Assembly (NCBI RefSeq): GCF_003201355.1
Contig: NZ_QICL01000001.1
Span: 186,001 to 250,000, forward strand
Direction of reading: 5' to 3'
Length of the DNA: 64,000 bases
Source of the DNA: Indolivaga alginatilytica
GTDB lineage: Bacteria > Bacteroidota > Bacteroidia > Bacteroidales > Dysgonomonadaceae
Position 1 is the first letter of the stretch; every line of letters starts with the position of its first letter. Below are positions 9,369 through 18,412 of this stretch, piece after piece. The notes under the pieces were generated by a model. The model was not told the DNA's origin and searched no databases. It saw nothing but the letters and a program-made list of their open reading frames with translations. A program made the translations under genes and the position numbers.

Positions 9369-9385
9369 AGTTTTTCAAGTAAATT

Positions 9386-10282
9386 TTATACAAGTTTCTT
9401 TATTAGAGATTCTCTCTCTCCGTAAATATAGTCAATAATTGGGACTTCGATCATAGTATATGCACCCGGAGCCTGTTTTAATGAAGCACGAGCTGAAGCA
9501 ACCAACACCTGTGCCGTTAATGCCGGGTTGTTAATTTTCATATTGAAATCTAACAGCTGATTCTGAGAATTACCCGAAACACCTTTACGCACCATGTTTA
9601 CACCATGTCCCATATCTTTCAGGCTATCCACACAATCGACCTGAGTTACGTGCGTTTCGTCATGTGCAAAATAATCATCGGCTTTAATAGCTGCTGCAAC
9701 ATCTGCAAATTTATGACCTTCTTCAACTTCTATATATACCATACGGCGATGAATGCTTGTTCCCAAAGGAATAGTCATAGACAGAGCTGCTTTTACACCC
9801 TTAATTGCTTTCACGGCTACCGTATGTCCCATACTCATACCCGGACCGAAGTTAGTATAGGTAACACCCTTAGGAGCCATAAATTCGAACATAGAGCGAA
9901 TCATTGAATCTGTACCCGGGTCCCATCCCGCAGAAATAATAGATACAGCTTTATATTCTTTGGCAGTTGCATCTAAACTACGGCGAAGGTCTACAATACC
10001 GCCATGAATATCATAACTGTCTACTGTATTAATACCCAATGCCAAGCATTCTTTCGCAAAACTCTCTACACTTCTGGTTGGCGTTGCAAGTATGGCTACA
10101 TCCACTTTACCCAATTCTTTCACACTTGCCACAACCTTATAATCTTTCAGTTCAACAGGAACATCATTAGGATTACGACGTACAATACCTGCCACTTCGA
10201 AATCAGGAGAACTCAAAATCGCATCCAATACGTATTTTCCAATATTTCCGTACCCTACGATAGCTGCTTTTATTTTACTCAT
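9386..10282 (-). CDS. ddh: meso-diaminopimelate D-dehydrogenase
   Basis: 298 residues. It makes meso-diaminopimelate directly from tetrahydrodipicolinate with NADPH, supplying peptidoglycan and lysine synthesis. The N-terminal Rossmann motif is AIVGYGNIGKYVLDAI, and GWDPGTDSMIRSMFEFMAPKG and GPGMSMGHTVAVKAIKG are family-diagnostic blocks of the substrate domain. This one-step branch is found in many Bacteroidales. Its position beside ispE has no obvious metabolic link. Confidence 0.95.
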   Translation of the reverse strand: MSKIKAAIVGYGNIGKYVLDAILSSPDFEVAGIVRRNPNDVPVELKDYKVVASVKELGKVDVAILATPTRSVESFAKECLALGINTVDSYDIHGGIVDLRRSLDATAKEYKAVSIISAGWDPGTDSMIRSMFEFMAPKGVTYTNFGPGMSMGHTVAVKAIKGVKAALSMTIPLGTSIHRRMVYIEVEEGHKFADVAAAIKADDYFAHDETHVTQVDCVDSLKDMGHGVNMVRKGVSGNSQNQLLDFNMKINNPALTAQVLVASARASLKQAPGAYTMIEVPIIDYIYGERESLIKKLV

Positions 10283-10456
10283 ATGTTATTTATTTTTATT
10301 AATTAGATTTGTATTTAGAAGATCTGAGAATATACATATTCATCGCCACGCAAAAATATATAAAATTAATGAATTCCTTTTCTCCTTTTTCCTTTGTTAA
10401 CAAGAGATTCTATAAAAAAAATTTACCTATATTCGTAGTTTATAAAAATTGCGATA

Positions 10457-11107
10457 ATGAAATTAAACATACCGAATTTTCCTGTATCCGAAATTGATTG
10501 TATTATATTCGACTTCGGCGGAGTTATTATGGACATCAACATTGGAAGAACGATAGCTGCTTTTTCCAACCTCCAGATCGAAGGGTTAGAGTCCGATGAT
10601 ATTATTTCTGCCCACAAGAAATTTTTACTCGATCTCGAATTAGGTCTTATAAGTCCGTCTCAGTTTATAGACGCTATTCACACCGACTACCCCGATGCAA
10701 AAAACGTATCTGAAAAACAAATATGGGATGCATGGAATGCTTTACTTCAACCCTACCTACCCGAACGAATTGCTCTACTCGAAAATATCAAAAAAAATTA
10801 TCGCACCTACTTACTCAGCAACACCAATTTCCCACATAGAGTCAAGTTTAAAGCAATGTACAGAAAACAATTCGGAGAAAACTTTGACGATCTGTTTATC
10901 AAGTGTTTCTACTCTGATGAGATGCATCTTAGAAAACCCGATCATGAGATATACAGACAGATGATGGCAGACATTCGCCAGAATCCTAAAAACACTCTTT
11001 TTATAGACGATAACGAACTTAACATTACCGAAGCACGGGCATTCGGACTACAAGCATATCATTTAACAGGAGGCGAAAGAATAACTGATTTATTTATTGC
11101 CGATTGA
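10457..11107 (+). CDS. HAD-superfamily hydrolase (IA-type phosphatase-like)
   Basis: 216 residues. Motif I is FDFGGVIMDI (the first Asp is the nucleophile position; the second is replaced by Gly, as in epoxide-hydrolase-like and YihX-like HADs). Motif II is LLSNTN, the motif III Lys lies in KPDHEIY, and motif IV is LFIDDNELNI. A helical cap follows motif I. Members of this subgroup include alpha-D-glucose-1-phosphate phosphatase YihX, but the substrate cannot be assigned here. It is a single gene divergent from ddh. Confidence 0.88.
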   Translation: MKLNIPNFPVSEIDCIIFDFGGVIMDINIGRTIAAFSNLQIEGLESDDIISAHKKFLLDLELGLISPSQFIDAIHTDYPDAKNVSEKQIWDAWNALLQPYLPERIALLENIKKNYRTYLLSNTNFPHRVKFKAMYRKQFGENFDDLFIKCFYSDEMHLRKPDHEIYRQMMADIRQNPKNTLFIDDNELNITEARAFGLQAYHLTGGERITDLFIAD

Positions 11108-11155
11108 GGTTTCAGCCCTTTTACATTACTTTGGTGTAGAGAGCTGAATCCATCT

Positions 11156-11200
11156 GTTCGCTCAGATACGACGGATACACAGGTCTGCCTCTACAAATAA
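11156..11200 (+). repeat. 45-nt dispersed repeat, copy 1
   Basis: Starts GTTCGCTCAGATACGACGG and ends with GGTCTGCCTCTACAAATAA. About 41 of 45 bases match the reverse complement of 13590-13634. It lies in the gap between two rightward genes. Confidence 0.8.
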
Positions 11201-11236
11201 AATATAGCATTCAATATTTTCATTTACTTATTCTAT

Positions 11237-11740
11237 ATGAAGAAACTTATTTTCTCGATATTTTTAATTTTTGCTACAAGCCAGATTATTTACGCTCAGG
11301 ATTTGAGTAATTGGGTATCGGGGTTATCGCTAAACGAAAATGCTCAATATCAACTGGTAGATAAAGCTATGCTCGAAGCAACTCTGGCAGCAGCAAAAGC
11401 AAGCGACTCCAGTGGTATGATTCCGACAAATACGCCTCCATTTATGGAGAAATTAGAATCCATAGATGTGATTAATCTGACAGAATGCTCCGCTGAGATA
11501 AAAAAATTATTCTTAAAAGATTTAGAAGAAATTAAAGATGAAAACGGCTACGAAACATTAGTGAATGTAGTTGATGGAGCCGATAAAGTACGTATCATAG
11601 CAAGAAAAGAAGGGACTGTAATTCCTCAAATATTTGTTTTTGCAATAGATATGGAGAATCTGGAAATTGTAATTGTGAGAATGACAGGCAGGATGAACGA
11701 ATCGGATATCGCCGACGTCATTAAGCAACAACAGCAATAA
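11237..11740 (+). CDS. Secreted DUF4252-family protein
   Basis: 167 residues with a Sec signal peptide (residues 1-20, ending IIYAQ). The rest resembles the DUF4252 family of Bacteroidota: a short helical N-terminus, then an alternating alpha/beta domain with FVFAIDMENLEIVIVRMTGRMNESDIADVI near the end. Function in the family is not established, although members often sit beside ECF sigma/anti-sigma genes, and such a pair is about 4 kb away here. It is followed by a strong convergent terminator. Confidence 0.75.
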   Translation: MKKLIFSIFLIFATSQIIYAQDLSNWVSGLSLNENAQYQLVDKAMLEATLAAAKASDSSGMIPTNTPPFMEKLESIDVINLTECSAEIKKLFLKDLEEIKDENGYETLVNVVDGADKVRIIARKEGTVIPQIFVFAIDMENLEIVIVRMTGRMNESDIADVIKQQQQ

Positions 11741-11772
11741 GCCTGTAACTCTTAGAAAATTAAATTTATAGC

Positions 11773-11822
11773 ACCATAACAACAAAGCTCTAATCCTGGG
11801 ATTAGAGCTTTGTTGTTATGGT
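11773..11822. terminator. Bidirectional terminator with a 24-bp perfect stem
   Basis: ACCATAACAACAAAGCTC begins the left arm, whose 24 bases are the exact complement of the right arm ending at 11822. The two arms are separated by only 2 bases. It lies between convergent genes ending at 11740 and 11837. Confidence 0.85.
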
Positions 11823-11836
11823 AGATTATATAAGTA

Positions 11837-12676
11837 TCAGTATAGAATTGACATATAAATACCCGCATACAGGTCATTACCCATTAAAGTCGGAAAGTTA
11901 TCGTTATTATATTGAATATTATAAGTAATTATGCTCGGTTTTGTCCCTTCAGTAATATTCGTTACAGTCTCTTTAATAACATTATTTGAATAATTGAAAA
12001 AGATACATCCATAATCATTTCTGTAATCTTTATTTCTATATGCATAGAAAGCATAAAACCAAAGCGGCATATCTAACCGGGATACAACGCCATATTTATC
12101 GTCGTACTCATAAGTGTAACTTGCCGTAGCTTCCGAAGTAATTTTATTGTAAACTGTTTGGTTCAACAGATTCTTAGTCGTTAAGTCATAAGTAAATATA
12201 GCGTAAGACTCTCCCTCCCTTATCTTTGTTATCTCTCCGTTACTTCCGGTATGAGAGTATACTCCTACATCCGTAATCTTTACAGGGATGCCGTCATTGT
12301 CCAATTCGATCTCTTGTTTGTATATACTAGAACTAGGCTCAGCCCATCGTTCGATAATAATTTTATTACCCTCTCTTGTAAATTCGGTGAGTGCGTGACC
12401 ATCTGCCACATTTTTATCCGCAGGAGAAACTGATATTGAAGACAATTCACCATTTTCGTATTTGAAGTCACAAATAGAACCTTTCTCTTCTTTTATCTGA
12501 TTGATTCGCTCCTCATAAGAGTAAGAAAAAAACACTCTTGAGTCATTACCGTCTTTGAGGCTGCTGGGTCTTCCGTTTACCCCTCCGGCATTATTATATT
12601 TGTCGTTATCACAACCTGACGTAACACCGACCAGAAATAAGAGCGTAAATAATAACTGGATTATTGTTCTTTTCAT
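11837..12676 (-). CDS. Lipoprotein, DUF4595-like
   Basis: 279 residues. The lipoprotein signal has Cys in VTSGCDNDKY (about residue 22). The body is a series of short beta-hairpins of the type ...FKYENGELSSISV, YTYEYDDKYGVVSRL and ITYNIQYNNDNFPTLM, resembling the YD-like repeats of DUF4595 lipoproteins of Bacteroidales. An envelope location is likely. The function is unknown. Confidence 0.65.
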   Translation of the reverse strand: MKRTIIQLLFTLLFLVGVTSGCDNDKYNNAGGVNGRPSSLKDGNDSRVFFSYSYEERINQIKEEKGSICDFKYENGELSSISVSPADKNVADGHALTEFTREGNKIIIERWAEPSSSIYKQEIELDNDGIPVKITDVGVYSHTGSNGEITKIREGESYAIFTYDLTTKNLLNQTVYNKITSEATASYTYEYDDKYGVVSRLDMPLWFYAFYAYRNKDYRNDYGCIFFNYSNNVIKETVTNITEGTKPSIITYNIQYNNDNFPTLMGNDLYAGIYMSILY

Positions 12677-12888
12677 CTCTTCTCAAATTTTCGGTTAAAT
12701 ATGCCTAAATGAAATACGAGTTAAAGATAAATAATTAAATAACATATAGGTTATAATAATCACTTTTTTTACTAGCTTAATATAACAAATACAAAATCGC
12801 TAAAATTCAGCCATTGGGTATATAACCAGCAGATAGTAAAAAGAGCTATTTCTGTCTGCGAAATAGTTGAGTTTAAAATTTGTATTTA

Positions 12889-13548
12889 TTATTCGTCTTT
12901 AAGGAATTCGTATAACCAAACCAAAGATTCGTAATCCTCACGGATAATATCTGCAAATACGGGAGAAAATACATCTTCATTCACAGGTAGATTTTTACCT
13001 ACATACAGATTCTTACGCTGTACCCATGTCTGAAAATACTCAGGCAGTTCACTGGGAATAAGACGCTTGTATTCATCCCCATACACCACAAAACCACGAT
13101 CAAGAATTTTCTGGGTTTGAGCCTGAAATTCTTTAGCATCATAAACAATACTATCACGCAGATTATCCATTGTTTTTTTCTTTGGGCCAAACAATCCCAT
13201 ACCATAAAAATACATATCGGCATTCAGTTCCATAAAGAAACCCGGTATATTTACCCAATCGGGCGTAGGAGCCTGAAAGCTCATCCAAAGGCAGGTTTTG
13301 TAGGGGTCTTTATTCTTCGAAAACCGAACATCCCGATAGATACGTGACAATACTCTATGCGGACGCAATTCGAATTGCGGATCTATATTGTACATCGTTG
13401 GAGTCAATGATGCGATAAGCTCCTTAAAAGGTTTTACCAATTCTTCTTCATAAACTGAACGATGCTCTTCGAACCACTCCTTGTAGTTATTCTCTTTCAG
13501 ATCGTTAAGAAATTGTATTGTTGCAGGTGTAAATCCATTAAAAGCCAT
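12889..13548 (-). CDS. DUF2461 domain-containing protein
   Basis: 219 residues from ATG at 13548. A longer frame to 13692 exists but runs through the dispersed repeat at 13590-13634 and into the rnhA end, so I reject it. The protein starts MAFNGFTPATIQFLNDLKEN and has the family blocks WFEEHRSVYEEELVKPFKEL, RIYRDVRFSKNKDPYKT and GFFMELNADMYFYGMGLFGP. DUF2461 (TIGR02453) proteins are widespread and uncharacterised. No signal peptide, so probably cytoplasmic. Confidence 0.85.
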   Translation of the reverse strand: MAFNGFTPATIQFLNDLKENNYKEWFEEHRSVYEEELVKPFKELIASLTPTMYNIDPQFELRPHRVLSRIYRDVRFSKNKDPYKTCLWMSFQAPTPDWVNIPGFFMELNADMYFYGMGLFGPKKKTMDNLRDSIVYDAKEFQAQTQKILDRGFVVYGDEYKRLIPSELPEYFQTWVQRKNLYVGKNLPVNEDVFSPVFADIIREDYESLVWLYEFLKDE

Positions 13549-13589
13549 AATTCGATTATTAAGTAATATAAAGTATTTAATGCTATATC

Positions 13590-13634
13590 TTATTTGTAGA
13601 GGCAGACCTGTGTACCCGTCGTATGTAAGCGAAC
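13590..13634 (-). repeat. 45-nt dispersed repeat, copy 2 (inverted)
   Basis: Reverse complement of the element at 11156-11200 with about four mismatches. It lies in the 130-base gap between rnhA and the DUF2461 gene. Confidence 0.8.
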
Positions 13635-13678
13635 ACATAGGTTCACTCCTACGCCAAATAATAGAAAGGTCCGAGGCC

Positions 13679-14305
13679 TTATTTTCGTCCAAAATCAGCA
13701 GGAATTTCGCCCCACTCTTTTGTCTCCCACTTTATAATTTTGGTAGTATACGTATTTTCTTTCAGCCATTTCTCGGCACGCTCTATCATATAGAACAAAG
13801 ATAGATTAACAGAAGTTTTCTCCAGTTTAGTTTTACACTTTTTCTCCTTTACCCATTTAATAGCATTGGCACTATCCGAATAAAGAGGCATAGCGAGTTT
13901 TTTTTGTTTCAATAAAGCCAGACCATGAACCAGAGCCAAAAATTCACCGACATTATTGGTTCCCTGCTCATAAGGCCCCTGATGAAATATTTGTTCACCG
14001 GTGAGCACATAGACTCCACGGTATTCCATTAATCCCGGATTACCGCTGCAAGCAGCATCTACTGCCAAGCTATCTTTTATTATAGCAGGATTGGATAGTA
14101 ATTTTTTGGGAGTTTCTTTTTTTGCCTGTTTGCCGACATACAGCCAAGGACTTTCATCGAAAGCCTTCTTAGCTTGTTCTAAAGAGGGGAAAGATTTATA
14201 TATTGCTCCATCGTAGCCCGAAACCTGAGCCTTACACTCATCCCATGAGTTATACACTCCGGGTGTGACGCCGTTCCATACTACGTAGAAGTTTTTTTTT
14301 GCCAT
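13679..14305 (-). CDS. rnhA: Ribonuclease H with N-terminal viroplasmin (RNA/DNA hybrid-binding) domain
   Basis: 208 residues. Residues 4-50 (FYVVWNGVTPGVYNSWDECKAQV...) are the caulimovirus viroplasmin-like hybrid-binding domain. The catalytic RNase H domain follows, with acidic residues in AVDAACSGNPG (Asp), NNVGEFLALVHG (Glu) and PLYSDSANAIKW (Asp). Architecture and length match the RNase H1 variant common in Bacteroidota. It cleaves RNA in RNA/DNA hybrids in the cytoplasm. A run of nine A occurs at codons 3-5. Confidence 0.93.
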   Translation of the reverse strand: MAKKNFYVVWNGVTPGVYNSWDECKAQVSGYDGAIYKSFPSLEQAKKAFDESPWLYVGKQAKKETPKKLLSNPAIIKDSLAVDAACSGNPGLMEYRGVYVLTGEQIFHQGPYEQGTNNVGEFLALVHGLALLKQKKLAMPLYSDSANAIKWVKEKKCKTKLEKTSVNLSLFYMIERAEKWLKENTYTTKIIKWETKEWGEIPADFGRK

Positions 14306-14347
14306 TGATAAAAGGAAGATGTTTAGAAAGCAAAGATAAGGATTTAT

Positions 14348-15619
14348 CTAAAACTGCACTTCTACATCTACACGTAAAGTTCCATATTTCCATTTCGGAC
14401 CGTTTTTCACAAGACGAACCGCTTCTCTATCTAAATCTTTACAAAGTCCTTTCTTTACATAAACATCTATGGGATTACCATTCTTATCGACTGATAATTG
14501 AACAATAACTTTGCCTTTCTTATTTTTACATTCACCGTCCTTAGGAAGGGTCACGTTTTCTTTCAAATATTTTTTATATTCCTTTTCACCTATCAGAGGT
14601 TCGGGTTGAGTTCTTTTTGCTGAACCCGATGTAAAGGATCTTGACGAATTTGCTTTGGGCTTATAATACGATTCACGGGAGATTGTTCTTTTAGTAGTTT
14701 CAACCTCATTCAGCTCAAGAGCATTTCCATCTAATTCATCAGCTCCTACCACTTCTATTTTATCGAATCCGGCTTCCTCTGCCAGAAGTCGAGCCTCACG
14801 CGAATCAACTTTGAGTGTAGAAGTCGCTTCGGTTTCTTTTGTGGTAGATATTTTTGGATCTTCGGCTATAGTCAATCCCATAACACGCGTATTTTTTCCT
14901 TTTTCATTTTGAGTGTTTACCTCCACACCTCTGCTTCGTGTAACTTCGGTTGTCTCTTTAGTAGTCCATGCATCTTTTAACTTGTCAGGCATAACTTGCT
15001 CTTTTCCTGTTTGGAGTCGTGAAACTTTAGCTTCTGCCAGAATAGAAGATGGTCCTTCCGCTATAAATATCTTTTTAGTCTCTTTAACAGGAGCGGACGA
15101 ATCGTCATCTGCTGATTCTTTTTTAAGATCAGCATAAACACCGGGTATATATAATGGAAGTACTTCTACCGGTTTGATTACCTCATCGAGATTGGCGATA
15201 GGCACAACCGATTCGACAGAAACATCCTGAGACGGATCGTTTTCGATCATCGCAGTAAGCTCTATCCTTCTTTGCTCTATATAATCTTCGGGGGCATATA
15301 GGTTTATATATGAATTCTCCTGTTCGTTGGCGAGTGCCATCGACGATTTATGATTCATCAATGCAAAATATCCGCTAAGCAGAGCTATGACGGCAACTGC
15401 AGCAACTGCAATCTTCCATGCTCCCGGTTGAGTTTCTCTTCTGGCAGTACGCGCAAGCACAGATGCTTGCATCCTTGCTATTCGATTGGCATGATTCCCT
15501 TGTATTGAATCATATCCTTCGATAGCTTCGGACAAGAAAGGATCACTCATCGCTTCGTGTTCTATTCGATGTGCGGCCTTCCCTCTGCGGACTCCTTGTA
15601 TGTAATCAAGAAACTTCAT
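14348..15619 (-). CDS. Anti-sigma-like membrane protein with C-terminal TonB-like domain
   Basis: 423 residues. The cytoplasmic N-terminus (residues 1-70) is short and helical, with ASDPFLSEAIEGYDSIQG-like features seen in Bacteroidota anti-sigma proteins (here AMSDPFLSEAIEGYD). One membrane helix follows (WKIAVAAVAVIALLSGYFALM), then a long low-complexity periplasmic linker rich in Thr, Lys and Glu. A TonB C-terminal-like domain (GEKEYKKYLKENVTLPKDG ... GKVIVQLSVDKNGNPIDVYVKKGLCKDLDREAVRLVK, in separate blocks) ends the protein. It overlaps the upstream sigma-factor gene by 14 bases, a strong sign of a sigma/anti-sigma pair. How it is triggered is not visible. Confidence 0.8.
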   Translation of the reverse strand: MKFLDYIQGVRRGKAAHRIEHEAMSDPFLSEAIEGYDSIQGNHANRIARMQASVLARTARRETQPGAWKIAVAAVAVIALLSGYFALMNHKSSMALANEQENSYINLYAPEDYIEQRRIELTAMIENDPSQDVSVESVVPIANLDEVIKPVEVLPLYIPGVYADLKKESADDDSSAPVKETKKIFIAEGPSSILAEAKVSRLQTGKEQVMPDKLKDAWTTKETTEVTRSRGVEVNTQNEKGKNTRVMGLTIAEDPKISTTKETEATSTLKVDSREARLLAEEAGFDKIEVVGADELDGNALELNEVETTKRTISRESYYKPKANSSRSFTSGSAKRTQPEPLIGEKEYKKYLKENVTLPKDGECKNKKGKVIVQLSVDKNGNPIDVYVKKGLCKDLDREAVRLVKNGPKWKYGTLRVDVEVQF

Positions 15620-16196
15620 TGTTCAGTCTGCTTTCTATACACAATTTTAAATTACGTTTACCATTTTGGATATAACTTTTAACGCTCTTAAGATCATACC
15701 CTGTTAGTGTGACAATATCGGCATAAGACATTTCTTCGTAAAAGAACTTGTCTATGGATATTCGTTGTGGTTCCGAGAGCTTAGCCATGCAATAATTTAA
15801 TGCATCTTCCTGCTCTTTTTCCACGTCTTCACTTAATAGAGTTAAAATTTGGTCAGATTCCATAACGCTAGAGTCGAAATCTACAATTATTTCTTTTTTA
15901 TTCTCTTTTAGGATATGGAAACAGTGATTTCGGACTACGCTATATAACCAAGTTTTAAATACTTTAATTTCGTAACCACTTACTCGGGGTAGTAGATTTT
16001 CGAAAATCTCCATCACAGCATCCTGCGACTGATCCTCGTTCTGTAAATACTTCAAACAGAGACCATACACCAACGGAATATACCTATTGTAAAGCTGCCC
16101 GAAAGACTCAGAATCCCCGGTCTCTCGGTATTGCTCCAACAGTTCCTCATCCGTATACTCAACAGATTTTTGCCTATTTAGTGTAAAAAATCTCAA
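15606..16196 (-). CDS. ECF-type RNA polymerase sigma factor
   Basis: Sigma-70 region 2 (YNRYIPLVYGLCLKYLQNEDQSQDAVMEIFENLL) and region 4 (LSEPQRISIDKFFYEEMSYADIVTLTGYDLKSVKSYIQNGKRNLK, in two helices) are clear. I place the start at TTG 16196 (LRFFTLNRQKSVEYTDEE), giving about 196 residues. The consensus -7 box at 16220-16227 lies inside the longer ATG frame that begins at 16316, and the extra N-terminal residues there are not family-like. If another promoter exists, the longer start is possible. It is translationally coupled to the downstream TonB-like anti-sigma gene and divergent from the vWA gene. Confidence 0.85.
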   Translation of the reverse strand: MRFFTLNRQKSVEYTDEELLEQYRETGDSESFGQLYNRYIPLVYGLCLKYLQNEDQSQDAVMEIFENLLPRVSGYEIKVFKTWLYSVVRNHCFHILKENKKEIIVDFDSSVMESDQILTLLSEDVEKEQEDALNYCMAKLSEPQRISIDKFFYEEMSYADIVTLTGYDLKSVKSYIQNGKRNLKLCIESRLNNEVS

Positions 16197-16219
16197 ATCT
16201 TGTCGTTTTATATAGTTGG

Positions 16220-16227
16220 CAAAGCTA
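16220..16227 (-). promoter_or_regulatory. -7 box of the sigma-factor operon
   Basis: TAGCTTTG on the minus strand, with TTGC of a -33 element 19 bases upstream. This is one of the best promoter matches in the window and decides the sigma-factor start. Confidence 0.65.
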
Positions 16228-16461
16228 CATGATTTTATAAAAGTTTGCAACGATAAAAAAAAAAAATGTTTCTTTTGTGGAATTAACAGTGACATCTTCT
16301 CTATAAAACAAGACATATAGCAATACTTTGATTACACAAAGTTTTTGATTCACTCTATGGCTTTTCTTATATTATCAGGGATTAGAGCCAATTAAAGGTC
16401 AAATTCCAAAAAACAAAAAGCATATACACACAAAAAAAGTTAAATCTAAAAATAAACAGCT

Positions 16462-18366
16462 ATGAAAACAAACACTAAGATCTTAGTAGCATTGCTTCTT
16501 CTATGCGTTTCGAGTATAATAAATGCTCAAAGCATCAAGATTACAGGAGTAATTACCGACCCTGCAAATGATCCTATTATTGGCTGTACGATATCAGAAA
16601 AAGGAACTAATAATCAAACAATGTCTGATATTGATGGAAATTACAGTATAACAGTCCAAGCCAATTCTACTATTGTATTCTCATATATAGGATATGTAAG
16701 CAAAGAAATAAAAGTAAAAATTCCCGAAAATATTAATATAACTCTGGAAGAGGATAGCCATATGTTATCTGAAACTGTAGTGATAGGCTTTAACTATGTA
16801 AAGAAAAAGGATGTAACCAGCGCTATGTCTACATCATCCGGAAGAAGACAGAAAGCAGGCAAGAGCAAACCCTCTGCTCCTCAAAAACCGTCTATAAGTA
16901 TATCTCAGAGTGATATGAAATCGACTCTGGAATACAATAAAAAGAATAAGAATGAAGAGTACGGAGCGTATGTCGAAAACAGTTTCAAATCTCCATTAGA
17001 CGAGGCACTATCAACACTTTCCATAGATGTAGATGCAGCCTCTTATACCAACTTCCGCAGGTATGTAAATCAAGGAGAATTTCCACCGAAAGATGCAATC
17101 AGAGTAGAGGAATTCATCAATTATTTTAAATATAAAAACGACGAGCCAACCACGAAAGACCCTGTAAAAGTGACAACCGAAGTGGGACAATGTCCATGGA
17201 ACGAACAACATCGCTTGGTGCGTATCGGAGTAAAAGCCAGAGAAACCGAAAAAGAAAACCTACCTCCAAGTAATCTGGTCTTTCTCATAGATGTATCTGG
17301 TTCAATGGCGGGAGCTACCCGACTTGATCTCGTAAAAAAGTCGATGAACCTTCTTGTTAATAATTTACGAAACACCGACAGAGTAGCCATAGTCGTATAT
17401 GCCAGTGAAGTGGGCGAAAAACTAGCCTCGACACCGGGTAGCGAAAAGCAAAAAATAAAAGAAGTGATCGACGGACTTGTAGCCTCAGGCTCTACCAACG
17501 GAGCAGGAGGCATTCAAAAAGCATACGAAATTGCCGAGAAAAACTTTATAAAAGGAGGCAATAACCGCATTATCCTTTGTACTGACGGTGATTTCAATGT
17601 AGGCGTATCGAGCAATGAAGGCTTGCAAGAACTAATCGAGAAGAAGAGAAAATCGGGCATATTTCTTTCTATACTCGGCTACGGCATGGGTAACTATAAA
17701 GACGCAAAGATGCAGATTCTTGCAGAAAAAGGAAACGGTAATGCATCATACATCGATAATATGCAGGAAGCCAACCGGGTGCTTGTTCAGGAATTTAGCG
17801 GAACTCTGTTTGCTGTAGCTAAAGATGTAAAACTACAAATAGAATTTAACCCTGCGCAGGTACAGGCATACAGGCTTATCGGGTACGAAAGCCGCATCCT
17901 TAATAAAGAGGATTTTAATGACGACACTAAAGATGCCGGAGAAATGGGAGTAGGACAAACGGTAACCGCCCTTTATGAAGTGATTCCCGTAGGAGTAAAA
18001 ACAAATAAACTGCCTAAAGTAGACAAGCTTAAATATCAAAAAGCAGCGAAATCGAATGAAAATATTATCCTTACGGATTCACCTGAGTTACTGACTGTAA
18101 AACTGAGATACAAAGAGCCAGACAAGGATAATAGCGTTAATATGGAATTGCCTGTTTTAGATAATAAAAAAAATGACGTATCTTCGGATATGCATTTTGC
18201 ATCGGCAGTAGCCATGTTTGCCCAGTTAATCAAAGATTCAGACTACAAAGGTGATGCTACTTACGACAAAGTAATATCGCTGGCTAAATCGGGATTGGAA
18301 AACGATCAGGAAGGCTATAAAGCCGAATTTATACGATTGATAGAGGTTACTAAAAATTTAAAATAA
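16462..18366 (+). CDS. vWA-domain protein with N-terminal carboxypeptidase-regulatory-like domain (YfbK-like)
   Basis: 634 residues. A signal peptide (1-22, ending INAQ) is followed by a CarboxypepD_reg-like beta sandwich (ITGVITDPANDPIIGCTISEKG). A Ser/Lys-rich linker leads to the YfbK N-terminal block (STLSIDVDAASYTNFRRYVNQGEFPPKDAIRVEEFINYF, in parts), then the vWA domain from about residue 270. The MIDAS motif DVSGSM is at about 277 and ILCTDGDFNVG supplies the distal Asp. The last 170 residues match DUF3520. The CarboxypepD_reg piece is normally found at the N-terminus of SusC-like proteins. It probably acts in the envelope. It is divergent from the sigma operon and may be a member of its regulon. 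Confidence 0.88.
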   Translation: MKTNTKILVALLLLCVSSIINAQSIKITGVITDPANDPIIGCTISEKGTNNQTMSDIDGNYSITVQANSTIVFSYIGYVSKEIKVKIPENINITLEEDSHMLSETVVIGFNYVKKKDVTSAMSTSSGRRQKAGKSKPSAPQKPSISISQSDMKSTLEYNKKNKNEEYGAYVENSFKSPLDEALSTLSIDVDAASYTNFRRYVNQGEFPPKDAIRVEEFINYFKYKNDEPTTKDPVKVTTEVGQCPWNEQHRLVRIGVKARETEKENLPPSNLVFLIDVSGSMAGATRLDLVKKSMNLLVNNLRNTDRVAIVVYASEVGEKLASTPGSEKQKIKEVIDGLVASGSTNGAGGIQKAYEIAEKNFIKGGNNRIILCTDGDFNVGVSSNEGLQELIEKKRKSGIFLSILGYGMGNYKDAKMQILAEKGNGNASYIDNMQEANRVLVQEFSGTLFAVAKDVKLQIEFNPAQVQAYRLIGYESRILNKEDFNDDTKDAGEMGVGQTVTALYEVIPVGVKTNKLPKVDKLKYQKAAKSNENIILTDSPELLTVKLRYKEPDKDNSVNMELPVLDNKKNDVSSDMHFASAVAMFAQLIKDSDYKGDATYDKVISLAKSGLENDQEGYKAEFIRLIEVTKNLK

Positions 18367-18379
18367 GGTCTGAGACCTT
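18365..18379. repeat. Junction palindrome, copy 1
   Basis: AAGGTCTGAGACCTT begins inside the TAA stop of the vWA gene and is followed by TTTATT, so it could act as a small terminator (6-bp stem, UGA loop). Confidence 0.75.
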
Positions 18380-18412
18380 TTTATTGACTCATAACAAATA
18401 AAAAAGATAAGT

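Noticed and set aside
13548-13692. N-terminal extension of the DUF2461 gene
   Set aside because: It covers the dispersed 45-nt repeat and the end of rnhA, and adds residues not found in the family.
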